In this document: one piece after another, positions 8,459 to 19,440 of the stretch
Numbering within the stretch: position 1 is the first letter of the stretch
Layout of the letters: every line of letters starts with the position of its first letter
NCBI GenBank assembly: GCA_021234155.1
Contig: JAJEKV010000001.1
Span: 36,376,826-36,440,825 of the forward strand
Direction of reading: 5' to 3'
Source of the DNA: Isoetes taiwanensis
Taxonomy: Eukaryota; Streptophyta; Lycopodiopsida; Isoetales; Isoetaceae
DNA length: 64,000 bases
Position numbers and translations under genes: made by a program
Notes under the pieces: model-generated
Databases searched by the model: none
Told to the model about the DNA's origin: nothing
The model's input: only the letters and a program-made list of their open reading frames with translations

Positions 8459-8671
8459 TCATTTCAAATCAATTTTGCTAAATATGCAGGCACCTTGTAA
8501 TTCATCAAATAGATCGTCAGCTCTGGGTACTGGAAATTTATCCTTAACAGTCAGCTTATTGAGAGCTCTATAATCCACGCACATCCTATATCCCTTATCT
8601 TTCTTTTTTATTAGAATGACGGGTGCGCCAAAAGGTGAACAGCTTGGCCATATTAGCTGTCGATCTAACAT
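8459..8671 (-). pseudogene. Gypsy reverse transcriptase fragment (fingers and first palm block)
   Basis: Reads [20 protein letters not shown], then [15 protein letters not shown] and FSKIDLK, the typical first half of a Ty3/gypsy RT. It is shifted in frame from the gag-protease ORF at about 8665 and stopped by TGA after DLK. Confidence 0.9.
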
Positions 8672-10320
8672 TTCTGTATCTGTTTCTCAAGCTCTAATTT
8701 TTCGAAATGACTGACTCGATAAGGTGCCCTGCTTGGAGGTTTGGCATTTTCTTGCAACTGTATTGCATGATCTTCAGGACAATGAGGAGGTAAATCTAAA
8801 GTTTCCTCATCCTTGAAGAGATCGTCAAACTGTCTGAGAAAACTGTACAACTCGAGAGGCACCTGTGATGGTGGATCAGAGTTTCTCAAGTAAATGAAGT
8901 ACGACTCTGCTTCACTCTGTATTAACTTTTTAGCTTCAGAGTATGTCAGTAGGGACTCAACTTGAGATGTGAAATCTGTACACAGCTTTAAAGGTTGCCC
9001 TTCAACAGTTATAGTTACTATCTTTTCCCGGTAATTAGGTCGGGCATCAAACTGTTCTCGCCAACCAATTCCTAATATCACATCCATAGATCCTAGAGGA
9101 GCCATAATCAAAACTCTTTCTTCTGAATACTGCCCTATTTGGATAGGAGCTACCACATATTGATCACACTGATTCCTAGGACCTTTCAAACCCTGCACAA
9201 CTGTGATTTTCTTTTGCAAATCACAAATAGGTAATCCTAATTTATACACCAAGTCCTGTGAGATAAAATCATGTGTTGAACCATCGTCAAGTAAAACAGT
9301 CACATCTTGACCTTTTACTAAACCTTTCATTTTAAACAACCATGCTTCTGGAGGCCCTGTATCATCTTCTGACAAATTCTTTAGATATGCAATTTGCAGT
9401 CTCCCTTTTTTCTGTTCAATAGCTGCAAGCTTTCCTTTATTCCTTTCTTCCCCTTCCCTGGAGGTTTTTGGTCTGTCTTCCACATGGTGTGATTGAGCAA
9501 CTTGCCTTTCCTTAGGCGGTGGCTCTTTGAACTGTACTTTTTTTGCATTTTTATCTGCCGAAGTTGTATTCTTTGGGTAGTTGGATTGATAATGCGGACC
9601 TCCACAATTATAGCATCCAGTCTTTGGCCCTTTACTCTGTTCCTGTTTGGCCTTCTGTCCATTATTAGAGCGTTTTCCATTCCTCCCATTGAACCTGGTC
9701 TTACACTCTTCACGGTCCCTTTTATTTTTCTTATCTCTTCTATTTTCAAATTTTTCTCGCTTTGGTCTTTTCTGTTCACGAGAAGGCGCTCCTTCCCATA
9801 TAACTAACTTACGAGTCTTGGGGTTCAATTTTCGTTCTGCAGCTCCTGCTTTCTTAATTGCATCTTCCATGTTGACTGATTCAATAAGATCTAGCTCTGC
9901 AAATATTTCCTCCCTTAACCCATTCACAAACTTTCTTAAAAGTTCGTGTTCACCCAGGTTTCTAACTTGTGAACCCAGATGACTAAATTTCATGTAATAT
10001 TCGGACATTGTTTCTCCATCATCCTGTTTAACAAGGTCCCATTCTTTTTGCAATATCCTATAATAGTTTGCAGGCAGGTAATGGGCTTCAAATGCACTAC
10101 GAAAAACTGCCCATGAGTTAACCTCAGGCTGCATCAATCTGCGACCTTGCCACCATACTTGAGCTTGTTCATCTAAATAGGTGTCCATGGCTTGCAGTTT
10201 CTCTTGTTCAGTCGCATTAACTCTCTCAAAGAACTTTTCCCAAATCCCCAGGAAACTTATTACTTGCATTGGCTTAACAGATACTCCGTCAGTAAAGTAT
10301 GGCAGATCAACTTTTTCCAT
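8665..10320 (-). pseudogene. Gypsy gag-protease ORF (551 codons)
   Basis: Domains in order: retrotransposon gag capsid-like region (about residues 20-160, with WAVFRSAFEAHYLP and ETMSEYYMKFSHL), a basic stretch (190-235), a zinc knuckle at 236-248 (CYNCGGPHYQSNY, where the last cysteine is tyrosine), an aspartic protease with LLDDGSTHDFIS at 343-354 (usual form D-T/S-G-A/S), and the linker into RT (residues 490-551). The frame is intact over 1.65 kb, unlike the rest of the element. A frame break at 10,307-10,320 separates it from the gag N-terminus and another at about 8665 from RT. Confidence 0.9.
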
Positions 10321-10591
10321 CAGTTTCAGTAGCCATCAGAGGCTCTGGGTTGGCAGTCACTGGCGGCGGATTTTCAGGTGGTGGTGGATGAGCAGGTGGA
10401 GGGTCTCTGGGTAATGGAGGTGGTTGAACGTTACTGGGTAGGAAACCATAGAGTAGAGCAATCTGCTCTAATTTGTACTGGTAATCTTCTGGGGATGTAG
10501 GCTGTGGCAGTGCTATCTGGGTGGCGATAAAATCAGCAGTTCTTAACGCCTGCTGGTATTGTTCTTCAGAGATACTGTAACGGTGTGCCAT
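10307..10591 (-). pseudogene. Gypsy gag N-terminal part
   Basis: Ninety-four codons starting MAHRYSISEEQYQQALRTAD, with a proline-rich tail (PPPLPRDPPPAHPPPPENPP). It starts 23 bases downstream of the primer-binding site and overlaps the next ORF in another frame by a few codons, so the two were probably one gag reading frame. Confidence 0.7.
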
Positions 10592-10613
10592 CCCACAGGT
10601 TCAACAGCGGGCT

Positions 10614-10626
10614 GGCTCTGATACCA
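10614..10626 (-). other. Primer-binding site of the minus-strand gypsy element
   Basis: On the minus strand it reads TGGTATCAGAGCC, the usual site for initiator methionine tRNA in plant LTR retrotransposons. It lies three bases inside the LTR end at 10,630. Confidence 0.9.
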
Positions 10627-11094
10627 ACTTGATACAACAAAAGAAATCTCTACAGATTAAGCTACAAAATCCAAACAAATAGAAGTGCTCTCCAATCTTT
10701 AGGAGATTTATAACCACCCAACCGGGCTCAGGCTATCAGCAAGAAGCCATTATCTTGCTATCAACACTGCAATTGGGTTTTCAACAAAGAAGACAAACTC
10801 AAACAATGACTACTGTAACAATTGGGTTTTCAACAAAGAAGACAAACTCAAACAATGACTACTGTAACAAGCATGGAAAAAATTAGTGGCTATTAATAGC
10901 CAAATGGCGATTTTTTAGGGGGTCTAGACAATTTTTGCGGCGAATTTTATGAAAGGAGCTTTCTTTTAGAAAAATAAAAAATAGCCATAGCTAAAACAAG
11001 TACCTCAGTATTTTTTTAGGATTAGCCAACTATTTTTTCCCTTTTCCTTAAACAAAAAGGGATTAGCCTTTCTTTATATGTAACTAGAAAAAGT

Positions 11095-11111
11095 GCCCAG
11101 CGTTGCTGGGC
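11095..11111 (-). other. Helitron 1 3' terminal hairpin
   Basis: A 7-bp stem with a 3-nt loop, 7 bases from the terminal CTAG. Helitron 2 has the same geometry at 63,557-63,573. Confidence 0.85.
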
Positions 11112-13189
11112 TTTTCATTGGGCATCTAGAGTGTTGTGGTATATTTGCATGTTTTTTTATTTAATCTCAATTTAATGGAAAGATACAATGATGGTACTTG
11201 TGTGGAGCATGGCGAGAGCCGCATTACACCTTGATTATTGTTTTCATTTTATTTGGCCTTGAAATTGTGGACTTTGGCTTTGTTATTCGCATGTAAATAA
11301 AGTTATGTTACATATACAATGTGAATTACGAGTAAACCTATTTCCCACAAACCCTAGAAAGTTTTTAGAAGAGCCCATTTATTTTTGATGCAATATATTA
11401 AGAAAATTAGCATGCAAAATTAGATCAGTAATGTGGTTGAACTATTAACAAGCAAAAAACCGTACCCTGTTTCCATGCATGTAGCACATGAAGAATGTAG
11501 TCACAAGTTATTATTACATCTACATTCACAGGTTATTATTACATCTACTGCCATAACATATCGTAGCAACATATGAATATATGGAGAATGCAAGGCATAT
11601 AAATCAATCGCGGATTAGACAAACACTACATCATTTGAATCACACGCACAATTTCCAGAAAACTTCTTGCATGAATGGACATCTCATGCAGGATATTTCA
11701 ACGTGACTGGACTTTACGTCGCTATAATGTTTACTCATCTTATAAGTTCCCATCTTATATTAAAAATCCCAAACACAGAGAATTGAGAGAAAGATATGAA
11801 TGTACAAAAACCCACATGTTAGAATGTTATGTAGTCACCACAAGCTCTATTTAGTCAGAGTCATGAACAAATGAAGAAAGTCAAGTGCACTCCATGCTAT
11901 GAGTGGATCAATACAAATACAATAATTACTACCAAAAATCTATGGCATTCAAGTACTATTATGCACCGTCAACCACACCTCAAATGAGCTTAACTGCAAG
12001 CACCTCTCAAGCATTGTTATTATTAGATAAAGCCTAGTACAATGATAATTTAAAATGTCATTCCAAAAAGTTTGAATAACACAACACTCAAATAAATTGT
12101 ATAAACTTTGGATGCTATGCAGGAATTCAATCCATAAAATATATGATCTGCATATGGTCTCTAATTCAAGAATACTCCCCTGCTGCAAAATTAGATCTTT
12201 GATCTGATCCTAGATCACAGATAGACCTTGTACAGCAACTACCTATCATGTGGTCTCTGAACAACTCTTGTTTGCAATCTCTGTTTTAATTATCAAAGAG
12301 CTGGATACTTGAAGACCATAAAAGGCTCCATGTACTGCATGTAAATCCTTCCTCTGGGGAGAGGACATGGCAATATGCTAGTCCTGAACTGTGCGAAACA
12401 AGCAGTTTAAATATCAACCTGATACTCTGTACAAACACAAAATCCTTGTTTCATCTTATCTTCTGCATCTTCTACATAGACTCCCATACATCATGGAAAA
12501 ACTGCCCTTTTTGAACATCACAAAGTTATATAAGTTATTATTTGTTGGGTTTGAGACCTATTATAATAGCTTAACAAACAAAAGGGAAGATAAACTCCTT
12601 ACATGTCTCAGGTTTGGCATGTAACATGATTTAAGAGCTGATAAGTTAAAATATCAAAGGAGCAACCAACTGTATAAGCTTTTGTGTCACTTTATCCAAT
12701 CATTTATCTAGGAAATCGGTATCTCGTGAAGCCTCTGCGATGAAAATATGGTTTAAAACTGTTATATGTAAGTTTTTTGTTCTTAAGTTACATGTTAAAC
12801 ACATTATGATTGTTCTCTCCAGTTTGTCCTGATTTCATTGCAGTTGTCCCACAATTTGCAGGCACTCTCGACAAGAACGTGATGGTAATTGTTTTTTGTA
12901 ATTGATTCAGGGATTCATATTAGAGGATACACAACAGGGATATATAGCAAGTATGTCAATCCTATATCGTAATCATAAAAGCCCTGACAAGATAATGGAA
13001 ACATTGGGAATACAAATATATACAGACTGGGGATACTGTTCAATATCAGACATGTTTATGCCCGAATAGGCAATGCAGAGACAAAGGCCAGCATCATTTG
13101 GCATTACTGCATAGCATATCCCTTAGGGGGGGATTTGGATAAATTATAGAAAGAAATATCACGATCATAAAGACATGCCAATAAATATT

Positions 13190-13365
13190 ATACTTACAGA
13201 GATTTGGATCCAGAGTATTTGTGCTTTGGCAACGATGTATGAGAGCCTTGCTGAAAGGGAAATGGATCAAGCTCGGGACTGTGCAAAATATTGCAGATGG
13301 CAAGCTGTTGTCTCATGCTCATGTGTTAGAAATAATGCAAAAAATGCAACACTTAGAGCTTGAGT
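13190..13365 (+). other. Exon-like stretch in Helitron 1, origin unknown
   Basis: After a CTTACAG acceptor-like word there is an open stretch (for example ALATMYESLAEREMDQARDC, or GKWIKLGTVQNIADGKLLSH in another frame). It looks like a captured exon but no family was recognised. A similar stretch lies on the minus strand at about 14,060-14,180 (FDAIQEAKKVMKLNAQGCIM). Confidence 0.3.
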
Positions 13366-14379
13366 CTATCTACAAATATGGTTTTTAATCACAATTACAA
13401 GTGGAGACAGCAAAAAGAGCTACGGTAGAACAAAGCATTAGTACAAAAATTCTTTTGACAAAAGGAACAAAGGGGCTGTTAACAACTTGGCCAGAGTAAA
13501 TGAAAATACAGCACACCATTAGAAGCAGATGGAGAAGTAAAAATGGCCGATAACTGTGATAACCTATCGTGCATGGCATTTCTCAAAAGGAAAAGACACT
13601 ATTTTCAGCACTGTTGTTCTACATTCTGCCTTGGGTGGCTTTCTCAAAAAGCTAATCTAGGAAAGACATTTTGAGTAAAGGATCATAGAATACCATTTTT
13701 TCCGCCCTACATTCGTGGACCAAAATGTAAAAGGCAACGATCTGGACCTTTAGATCAAAAAATGCAAAATATTTATGCAATTTATGACCTAACTAAGGAC
13801 ATAGTTTGTGTTTTAGCATTTACCGGATGACAAGATCACGTCTGAGACAAGCGATGGAAATAGTCAAACTGGTAGTCTTCCCCGCTACAAGGGAAGCTTT
13901 TGAAACCAATCCATCTCTTCTTCTGTTGGCACATCCCAACCGGGACCCCTATCTCAGAAGAATAGAGATAAACATAAACAAGGATAGAAAGACCACTTGC
14001 AAGAAGTTATGGCTTACAAGAACAACAAAGATCTCGGCTGCCATAGCCAAAATGTTCGCGACATGATACAACCCTGGGCATTGAGCTTCATGACCTTTTT
14101 AGCTTCTTGTATGGCATCAAAGGCAGTTTGAGGAAGGTTATTTATTGGAGCATCTCTTTCTGCAGTATTATTTGGCGTAGAAGAAAGCAATATGGAAGCA
14201 TCACAACAAGGAAAGAAAAATTCAATTGAAGATAAGGCATGATCGTCAACATATACAAGGGACCAAGATCTTCAAAATATACAGCGGATCATGATATGAA
14301 CCATATATGCATGAAACATACATGAACAATTACGCTTCAAAAAAGTGTGGCCTTCATAAATGAGCTTTGTCTCTTTCAG

Positions 14380-14509
14380 AGCATATACTGAATGCCTATA
14401 CAAAATACTGGTGGACCGTGACATTCTTGCAACAGTCCAATATGTAAAAAATACAATTTCTGACCTGCTAATGAATAGGATGGATTTGTCGCTCCTTGTT
14501 ATTACAAAG
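14380..14509 (+). pseudogene. DNA polymerase delta catalytic subunit exon fragment A
   Basis: After a TTTCAG acceptor the exon reads TECLYKILVDRD, then YVKNTISDLLMNRMDLSLLV ending ITK at a GT donor (14,510). This is the conserved C-terminal part of the B-family polymerase delta catalytic subunit (POLD1), downstream of the polymerase domain. The splice sites are intact. The fragment is captured inside Helitron 1 and lies antisense to the Helitron. It cannot encode a polymerase alone. Confidence 0.9.
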
Positions 14510-14512
14510 GTA

Positions 14513-14570
14513 TGGACAAAACTATTGCAGGGCTTCAAAACTATTGCAGGGCTTCAAAACTATTGCAGGG
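14513..14570. repeat. Three 19-bp direct repeats carrying the intron acceptor
   Basis: CAAAACTATTGCAGGGCTT occurs three times in a row, so the 3' splice site of the captured polymerase intron is triplicated. Confidence 0.9.
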
Positions 14571-14795
14571 CTTGACAAAGACGGGGGATGACTATGCCAT
14601 GAAAGCTGCTCATGTGGAACTTGCAGAAAGAATGCAGAACATATGGCAGTGGACAAAGGGTACCTTTTTCACACCGTTGAACCTCTTATGACTTCCGGGT
14701 TTCATTGTCTCAGAGAGATGCTTTGCGAACGACCCCAACAAATCGGGGATCGTGGTACCCTATGTAATCATCAAGAAACGCTAAAGGCGCCAAAG
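14569..14795 (+). pseudogene. DNA polymerase delta catalytic subunit exon fragment B, rearranged
   Basis: The exon continues fragment A: GLTKTGDDYAMKAAHVELAE, then RM. After an unrelated insert of about 70 bases (14,640-14,712) it resumes with IGDR, then VPYVIIK in a shifted frame, ending at a GT near 14,796. The short intron before it (14,510-14,568) contains the acceptor TATTGCAG repeated three times within 19-bp direct repeats. Confidence 0.85.
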
Positions 14796-15540
14796 GTAAA
14801 CAACCTCTCGTCGATCAATTTGTCCGCATACGACCATTCACGCGGTAGTTTACAATCTTTATCCTGCATCAGTATTTAGACTTCACTTCTAAATATTATG
14901 GGCTAACACAAATAGGCAAAATGAGATCAATATTATCTGATTATAAATGTTGAAATGCAAGAAGTTGAGAATGTACCATTGAGCCCAGGACTTCCTGTCC
15001 TGCTTGCAACACAGTCTGAGTCTGTCCTTCTGCCTCAGTCTGATTACATTAGCCATGGTCCAAGCTACCCAATCCAAGCCTAATTCTGACTTCTATGTTC
15101 CACTCCCTATGTGAATGAAGTCATACTCTTCAACCAGCATTGCTTCAAAAATATAGCTCCTGCATAGCACGTTTTCTTTTCTCCAGAAAAACGACTCAAA
15201 CAGGACCTCTAATCTTCAAATTTTCGTCAGATCAGAAGCCACATTTGGGCCAAGCATCCTTCTAGATAAATGCTGAATAATATGAGATCAAAAAAATACC
15301 AGAACCGCAATAGAAGGACATATTGTGAAGGATTGATCTCCTTTCAATTGAACACATGCACAACCCAAAAATCAGCCGATCACAAAATCTAGAGGAAGAG
15401 GATCAATTTACCTTTACTCTCGCAAAGCAGCATTTAGCTATGATTTCCTTGCCTTGAAGACTTCAAAAATTAACTATCCCTGCTTCTGGATTTTTGAGTT
15501 CGCTTCAAAACCTAAGCAAAGCAAAGCGTCCTACGTAAAC

Positions 15541-15672
15541 ATGAACAAAATCAGGATTGTAATTTAAACAGTAGATAAATCCAAAAAGCATTACTATGGA
15601 AGGGAATGAACAAAATCAGGATTGTAATTTAAACAGTAGATAAATCCAAAAAGCATTACTATGGAAGGGAAT
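15541..15672. repeat. 65-bp tandem duplication in Helitron 1
   Basis: A 65-base segment beginning ATGAACAAAATCAGGATTG is repeated once with no visible mismatch; the second copy starts at 15,606. A recent slippage or repair event. Confidence 0.9.
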
Positions 15673-17938
15673 GCCAGAATGGAGCCCTGGCACATAATAA
15701 TGAGAAGACAAACGGCGCCAAGGAAACTGCTGAATCAAGGGACGAAAATGACTAAAAAAAATCAACGCCCGAGATGCCGCTGTTGCAAATAGAGCTCCAT
15801 TGGTCTAGCTTGAGGGGGCGCCACTCTTTTCAACTGCTTCGACGTATAACTAACGATCTGTAATGAAATTAGTGAACGGTCGAAAATACCCTAAAAAATT
15901 GGACGCGCAAGATTGCGCACAGACTATCATAAAACGCCTTTATTATTATATATAGATTATAATAATTACATATTAAATCATTAATAGCCAAACAAAAATG
16001 AATTCCTATTATAGACTTTTACACATCCCCACCTACCATCATCAGTGATTGTAATTTTTCAAACTATGCATTTCTATTACATATATCATATATGCAACTT
16101 CAAAAAGGAATTGTAAGAGATGGCCAATATCTCTCTAGATGCTCGAGTTGGTTGCATAATATTTTCCCTCAAAGGTTAGAGATAAGTGCAATTTGATCAT
16201 CATATCTAGAAGGTATCATTGCATTGAATTATAAGCTATGTTGTGAGCTTTTGTTAAAAGTTTTTAATATTATTGTATATTTCTTGATTGTTGATTATTA
16301 TTTGTAATTGTAGTACGTGTATCTAAAGCTACATAATTTATATTTTTTGCTTTTTCCAGTTAGAAAAAATAGCCAAATGAAAGTGAAAGTTTATATATTA
16401 CTTAATTCAAAAGTTTCGTCAAGTCCAAATACATATAAATGTAATGGTAATAATAACTTTAGCCAAATGTATATCATAAAGTACTGTAAAATTTTGAAAA
16501 ATAGCCAAACCATTTTTTATGGAAAAATATATAGCATGCTTAATTTTTTCCTTGGTAACAAGGCAGAGGGTTTTTCTCCAGCTCTCAATCGGATTTCTGC
16601 TCTGGAATGAAAGAATCAGTTGTATTTATAGGGTGATTCGACCTATTTCCGGATTTCCCTTTATTGAACATAAATATCTGTCTAAAAGGTAAGGAATCGC
16701 AAATAACTAGATTCGCCCAAGAATATCTGAGATTCGACCTTTAACAGGGCCGGATCGATCTTTTCTTCCCTAGTTCCAGAGGACTGATTCGTTTCCAGGA
16801 TATTTTGCTGAAGGGTCCTCGACCACCCTTTAATATTTTAGTTTTTAATCCCAATGGTTCATATAGCTTTTAAACACTAACTTCCAACCTTGACCCAAGG
16901 GACATAAAAGAGATAAACTACCTCTAAATAATTTACTAGCCTTTGAATATTGGTTCCCGATGCGCGAACCTGAACCACTCCCCCAAGCCGGCATTGAGCC
17001 GTAACAGACACCAAGCTAACAACAAAAAGTGAGGAAGATTAGAAGTTGTAGTTAGCGTGGTCATGCATGCATCCGTATGCCATTTTCATTTCTTTCTATT
17101 CTTTGATGAAAGATAGAAAACTGACCTAGTTTTCTCTCTTTTAAACAAGTTATTTTTGCAACAAAGGGTTGCCCTCTATACCAAAGTGCTGAAACCAAAT
17201 AAAACTATAATGCTGAGGGTTCTTACTGGTTTTACTGACATGATTTATGGATATGTTCAAAATGCGCAAGCGTTCATTGCAGTATAATGTTCTGAAAATG
17301 TCCAAGAGAAAGCTAGCATTCATTGTCGTATAACGTTCTGAAAACATCCAAGAGAAAGCTACAATTCCTGAGGAAATTATTTTTTCTACTAATTTAAGAG
17401 CACGTAGCACCATAGGCAAATCAATAAAAAAGTTGTCAGGACTGGAGGTCTGTATTCTTATTGTAGCGTATCTCTCAAAGTCTCATAAAATTGTGTCATT
17501 GAGCCTTCCAACTAAAACGAATGCTTAGGGTGAATCCCCATTACGAAAAAACCTAGTTTCTAGATCTTTGTCACAGGCCTCCAAATCAAGATCATTTTCA
17601 TTGAAAATAGGCGCTTTGAGCTCTCGAATGAGCAAGAAACAAAATCATGACGACGGAACTTGCTACAAGACATGAAGCTATGACAGAAACAGGCTACAAG
17701 ACAGAGAGCTTTGACTAAACTGCAAACTCATGTATATTCCGATTTGGGGGCCAAGATTGTGGGAGATGTTCATTTCCAAGGCTGAAATAGGTCCCGAGCT
17801 CTCTTCAGCCAGTGAAATGCGTGATATTATTAGAAGATATGGTTATTAGAAGATATTAGTGAAATGCGTGATATTATTAGAAGATATGGTTATTAGAAGA
17901 TATTATTAGAAGATATGGTTGCAAAAAAAAAAAAATCC

Positions 17939-18013
17939 ACTCGGTCATCGCACACGACACGGTCATCTCACGCGGTCAAGCCACGGTCATCCTACTCGGT
18001 CAGCCTATATAAG
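17939..18013 (+). promoter_or_regulatory. CGGTCA array and TATA box, left copy
   Basis: Five CGGTCA words (most as ACGGTCAT or TCGGTCAT) at roughly 10-17-base spacing are followed by TATATAAG at 18,006-18,013 and, 17 bases later, by the ATG of the acidic-protein ORF. One more CGGTCA lies between TATA and ATG. The right copy (54,018-54,105) has six before the TATA. Confidence 0.5.
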
Positions 18014-18029
18014 AACACGGTCAGCCAAA

Positions 18030-19135
18030 ATGAAGAACACGGAAATGAAGATGGCAAAGCAGGGTGAAGCTCTTAAGAAGTGCAAGACGGCAAAGGGTGA
18101 AGGTGTTAAAAAGTCTAGAAAAATGAAGAACACAAAAAAGAAGCTTGAACAGATAGAGAAGATAGAGGAATTCAGCGGGCTAAGGTTGAGCTTCTCAATA
18201 AGTTGAAGAATATGGCGAAGTCCACAAAAATGAAGATGATGGAGGAATTCAGCTATTTGGAGCAACAGAAAGGTATGTTGTTTTTTGAGGAAGAAGTTGC
18301 CATGTTGGATGACTTGTTGGCCCAAGAAAATTTCAATTCTCCATCACAAGAATATGACTTGAAGCAAAAAAAAGGGGATATCTATGACTGGCAAAGTGTT
18401 GTAGGCTCTCAAACCCTTGAGGAATTGTTTGATGAAGACTTACCAAGACTAGAGGAACATGGAGATATGCTTGACTTTGTCAACGTCAAGAATCAAAAAG
18501 AAAAAGATGGGGATATCAATGAAGTAAATGCGTTGTTGGCAAACATTGAGTTGCCAAGCCTTCAAGAATTGTTTGATGAAGACTTGCCTACGCTTTGTGA
18601 GGTAAGTCTAGAGGAACATAGGGACATGCTTGACGTGGTCAATGTCACTGACGAAGTAGATGGCTTGTTGTCAAAGATAGACTTGCCAGTCCTTGAGGAA
18701 TTGTTTGATGAAGACTTGCCAACAAGACTAGAGCAATCAGGAGCCTCATCACAAGAAAATGATGGCAGGGATGATGATGAGACATGTTGCTGGGATGAGT
18801 TTGATGGCGTGTTGGCACAAACAGAAGATAGGGATGAAGAAGAAGCAACATAAGAAGTAGCATGTTGGTGGAATGAGTTTGATGCCATGTTGGCAAAGGC
18901 AGAATTGCTAAACAAAGACAATCATATGTTTGATGGACAGGGAATACTTGCAGAAACACCACCACAACAGGTTGCATCTGGTCGGGGTGAATTTGATGCC
19001 TTATTGGCGGGGAGGGCATTAGTCGGGGAAAAGTCCATGGTCAATGCATCATTTGCAATTAGAAGTCAACAAGTTATGACAAGCATGGCGGTGTATATCG
19101 AACCAATGGCATCAACCGGGAGCAACAAGTGACAA
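18030..19135 (+). pseudogene. Acidic repeat protein gene, left copy, broken
   Basis: ATG at 18,030 opens a lysine-rich N-terminus (MKNTEMKMAKQGEALKKC). The frame is lost after EEFS because about 22 bases present in the right copy are missing. A second open part (18,203-18,853) carries the acidic repeats ELFDEDLP three times and ends at TAA 18,851-18,853, where the right copy has CAA. The last part (18,887-19,132) resumes in the original phase. Unlike the right copy, only one CCWDEFDGVL module is present. Confidence 0.7.
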
Positions 19136-19159
19136 AGCTCTCAAGGATGAAAAGGCGTA

Positions 19160-19440
19160 AGACGATCATGCCCAAGTATGATTGCCCTCGGTGTTTCAAA
19201 GAGTGACACCCGTTTCGACTATAAAAAAGTAAACCAACCGAGGTATTTCAGAGGTAACCGCTGCGAGGGGATTTGGACCATCGGGGGCAAACTGAGGCCA
19301 TCTCAAGCTCGGCATCGCAATAAAAGGATCCAGGATGCCAATCGGCGTTGCAATAAAACGATCTAGGATGCCAATCATAACTTGGCTTCTGTACACACTC
19401 AGCCACTTGTATACAGTTATTGAAGTTGCATGGCTGTTGG
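19160..19440 (+). pseudogene. Dof-like zinc finger, left copy, degenerate
   Basis: MPKYDCPRCF is followed by a frame break, then a DTRFDYKKVNQPRYF remnant, a lost second cysteine pair (the CRHC of the right copy is absent) and WTIGGKLRPSQARHRNKR. It cannot form the finger. A third partial copy of the C-terminal part lies at 20,730-20,900. Confidence 0.75.

Larger units (their letters stand above)
11084..15956 (-). mobile_element. Helitron 1 (4.9 kb), non-autonomous
   Basis: The minus strand begins TCTATATATAATAATAAAGG at 15,956, preceded by A. It ends CTAG at 11,087-11,084, followed by T. The hairpin GCCCAGC-AAC-GCTGGGC (11,111-11,095) lies 7 bases before the terminal CTAG. These are the standard features of plant Helitrons (5' TC, 3' hairpin plus CTRR, insertion between A and T, no target duplication). 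No Rep/helicase ORF is present. It carries DNA polymerase delta exons on the opposite strand and other exon-like pieces I could not identify. It sits inside the hAT element. Confidence 0.85.
10872..16554. mobile_element. Non-autonomous hAT element, interrupted by a Helitron
   Basis: The ends are CATGGAAAAAATTAG (from 10,872) and, as reverse complement of the right end, CAAGGAAAAAATTAAG. The element is flanked by an 8-bp direct repeat GTAACAAG (10,864-10,871 and 16,555-16,562). An 8-bp duplication and CA-x-GG termini are hallmarks of hAT transposons. After removing the Helitron about 0.8 kb remains, AT-rich with many AATAGCCAAA words, and with no transposase. Confidence 0.75.
8166..17006 (-). 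mobile_element. Truncated Ty3/gypsy retrotransposon with nested hAT and Helitron
   Basis: Read on the minus strand: LTR from 17,006 to 10,630 (split by a hAT insertion), primer-binding site, gag, protease and the first part of reverse transcriptase, cut at about 8165. RNase H, integrase and the 3' LTR are missing. Without the hAT/Helitron insertion, about 3.2 kb of element remains. The right edge lies at TTTGACACC of the U6 repeat family; no matching target duplication exists at the left, so that end was lost by deletion or recombination. Confidence 0.85.
10630..17006 (-). repeat. LTR of the gypsy element, split by the hAT insertion
   Basis: Segments 10,630-10,871 and 16,563-17,006 make an LTR of about 0.68 kb that begins TGTTACGGCTC (minus strand, at 17,006) and ends TGTTGTATCA (at 10,630), with TG...CA termini. 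CTATAAATA on the minus strand near 16,636 fits an LTR promoter. A 49-bp tandem duplication (10,770-10,818 and 10,819-10,867) lies near the element-internal end. Only this LTR copy is in the window. Confidence 0.7.

Noticed and set aside
18562-19019. Minus-strand ORFs rich in Ser, His and Leu opposite the acidic gene (also 54,873-55,327)
   Set aside because: Shadows of the repetitive plus-strand coding sequence; they contain no known motif.
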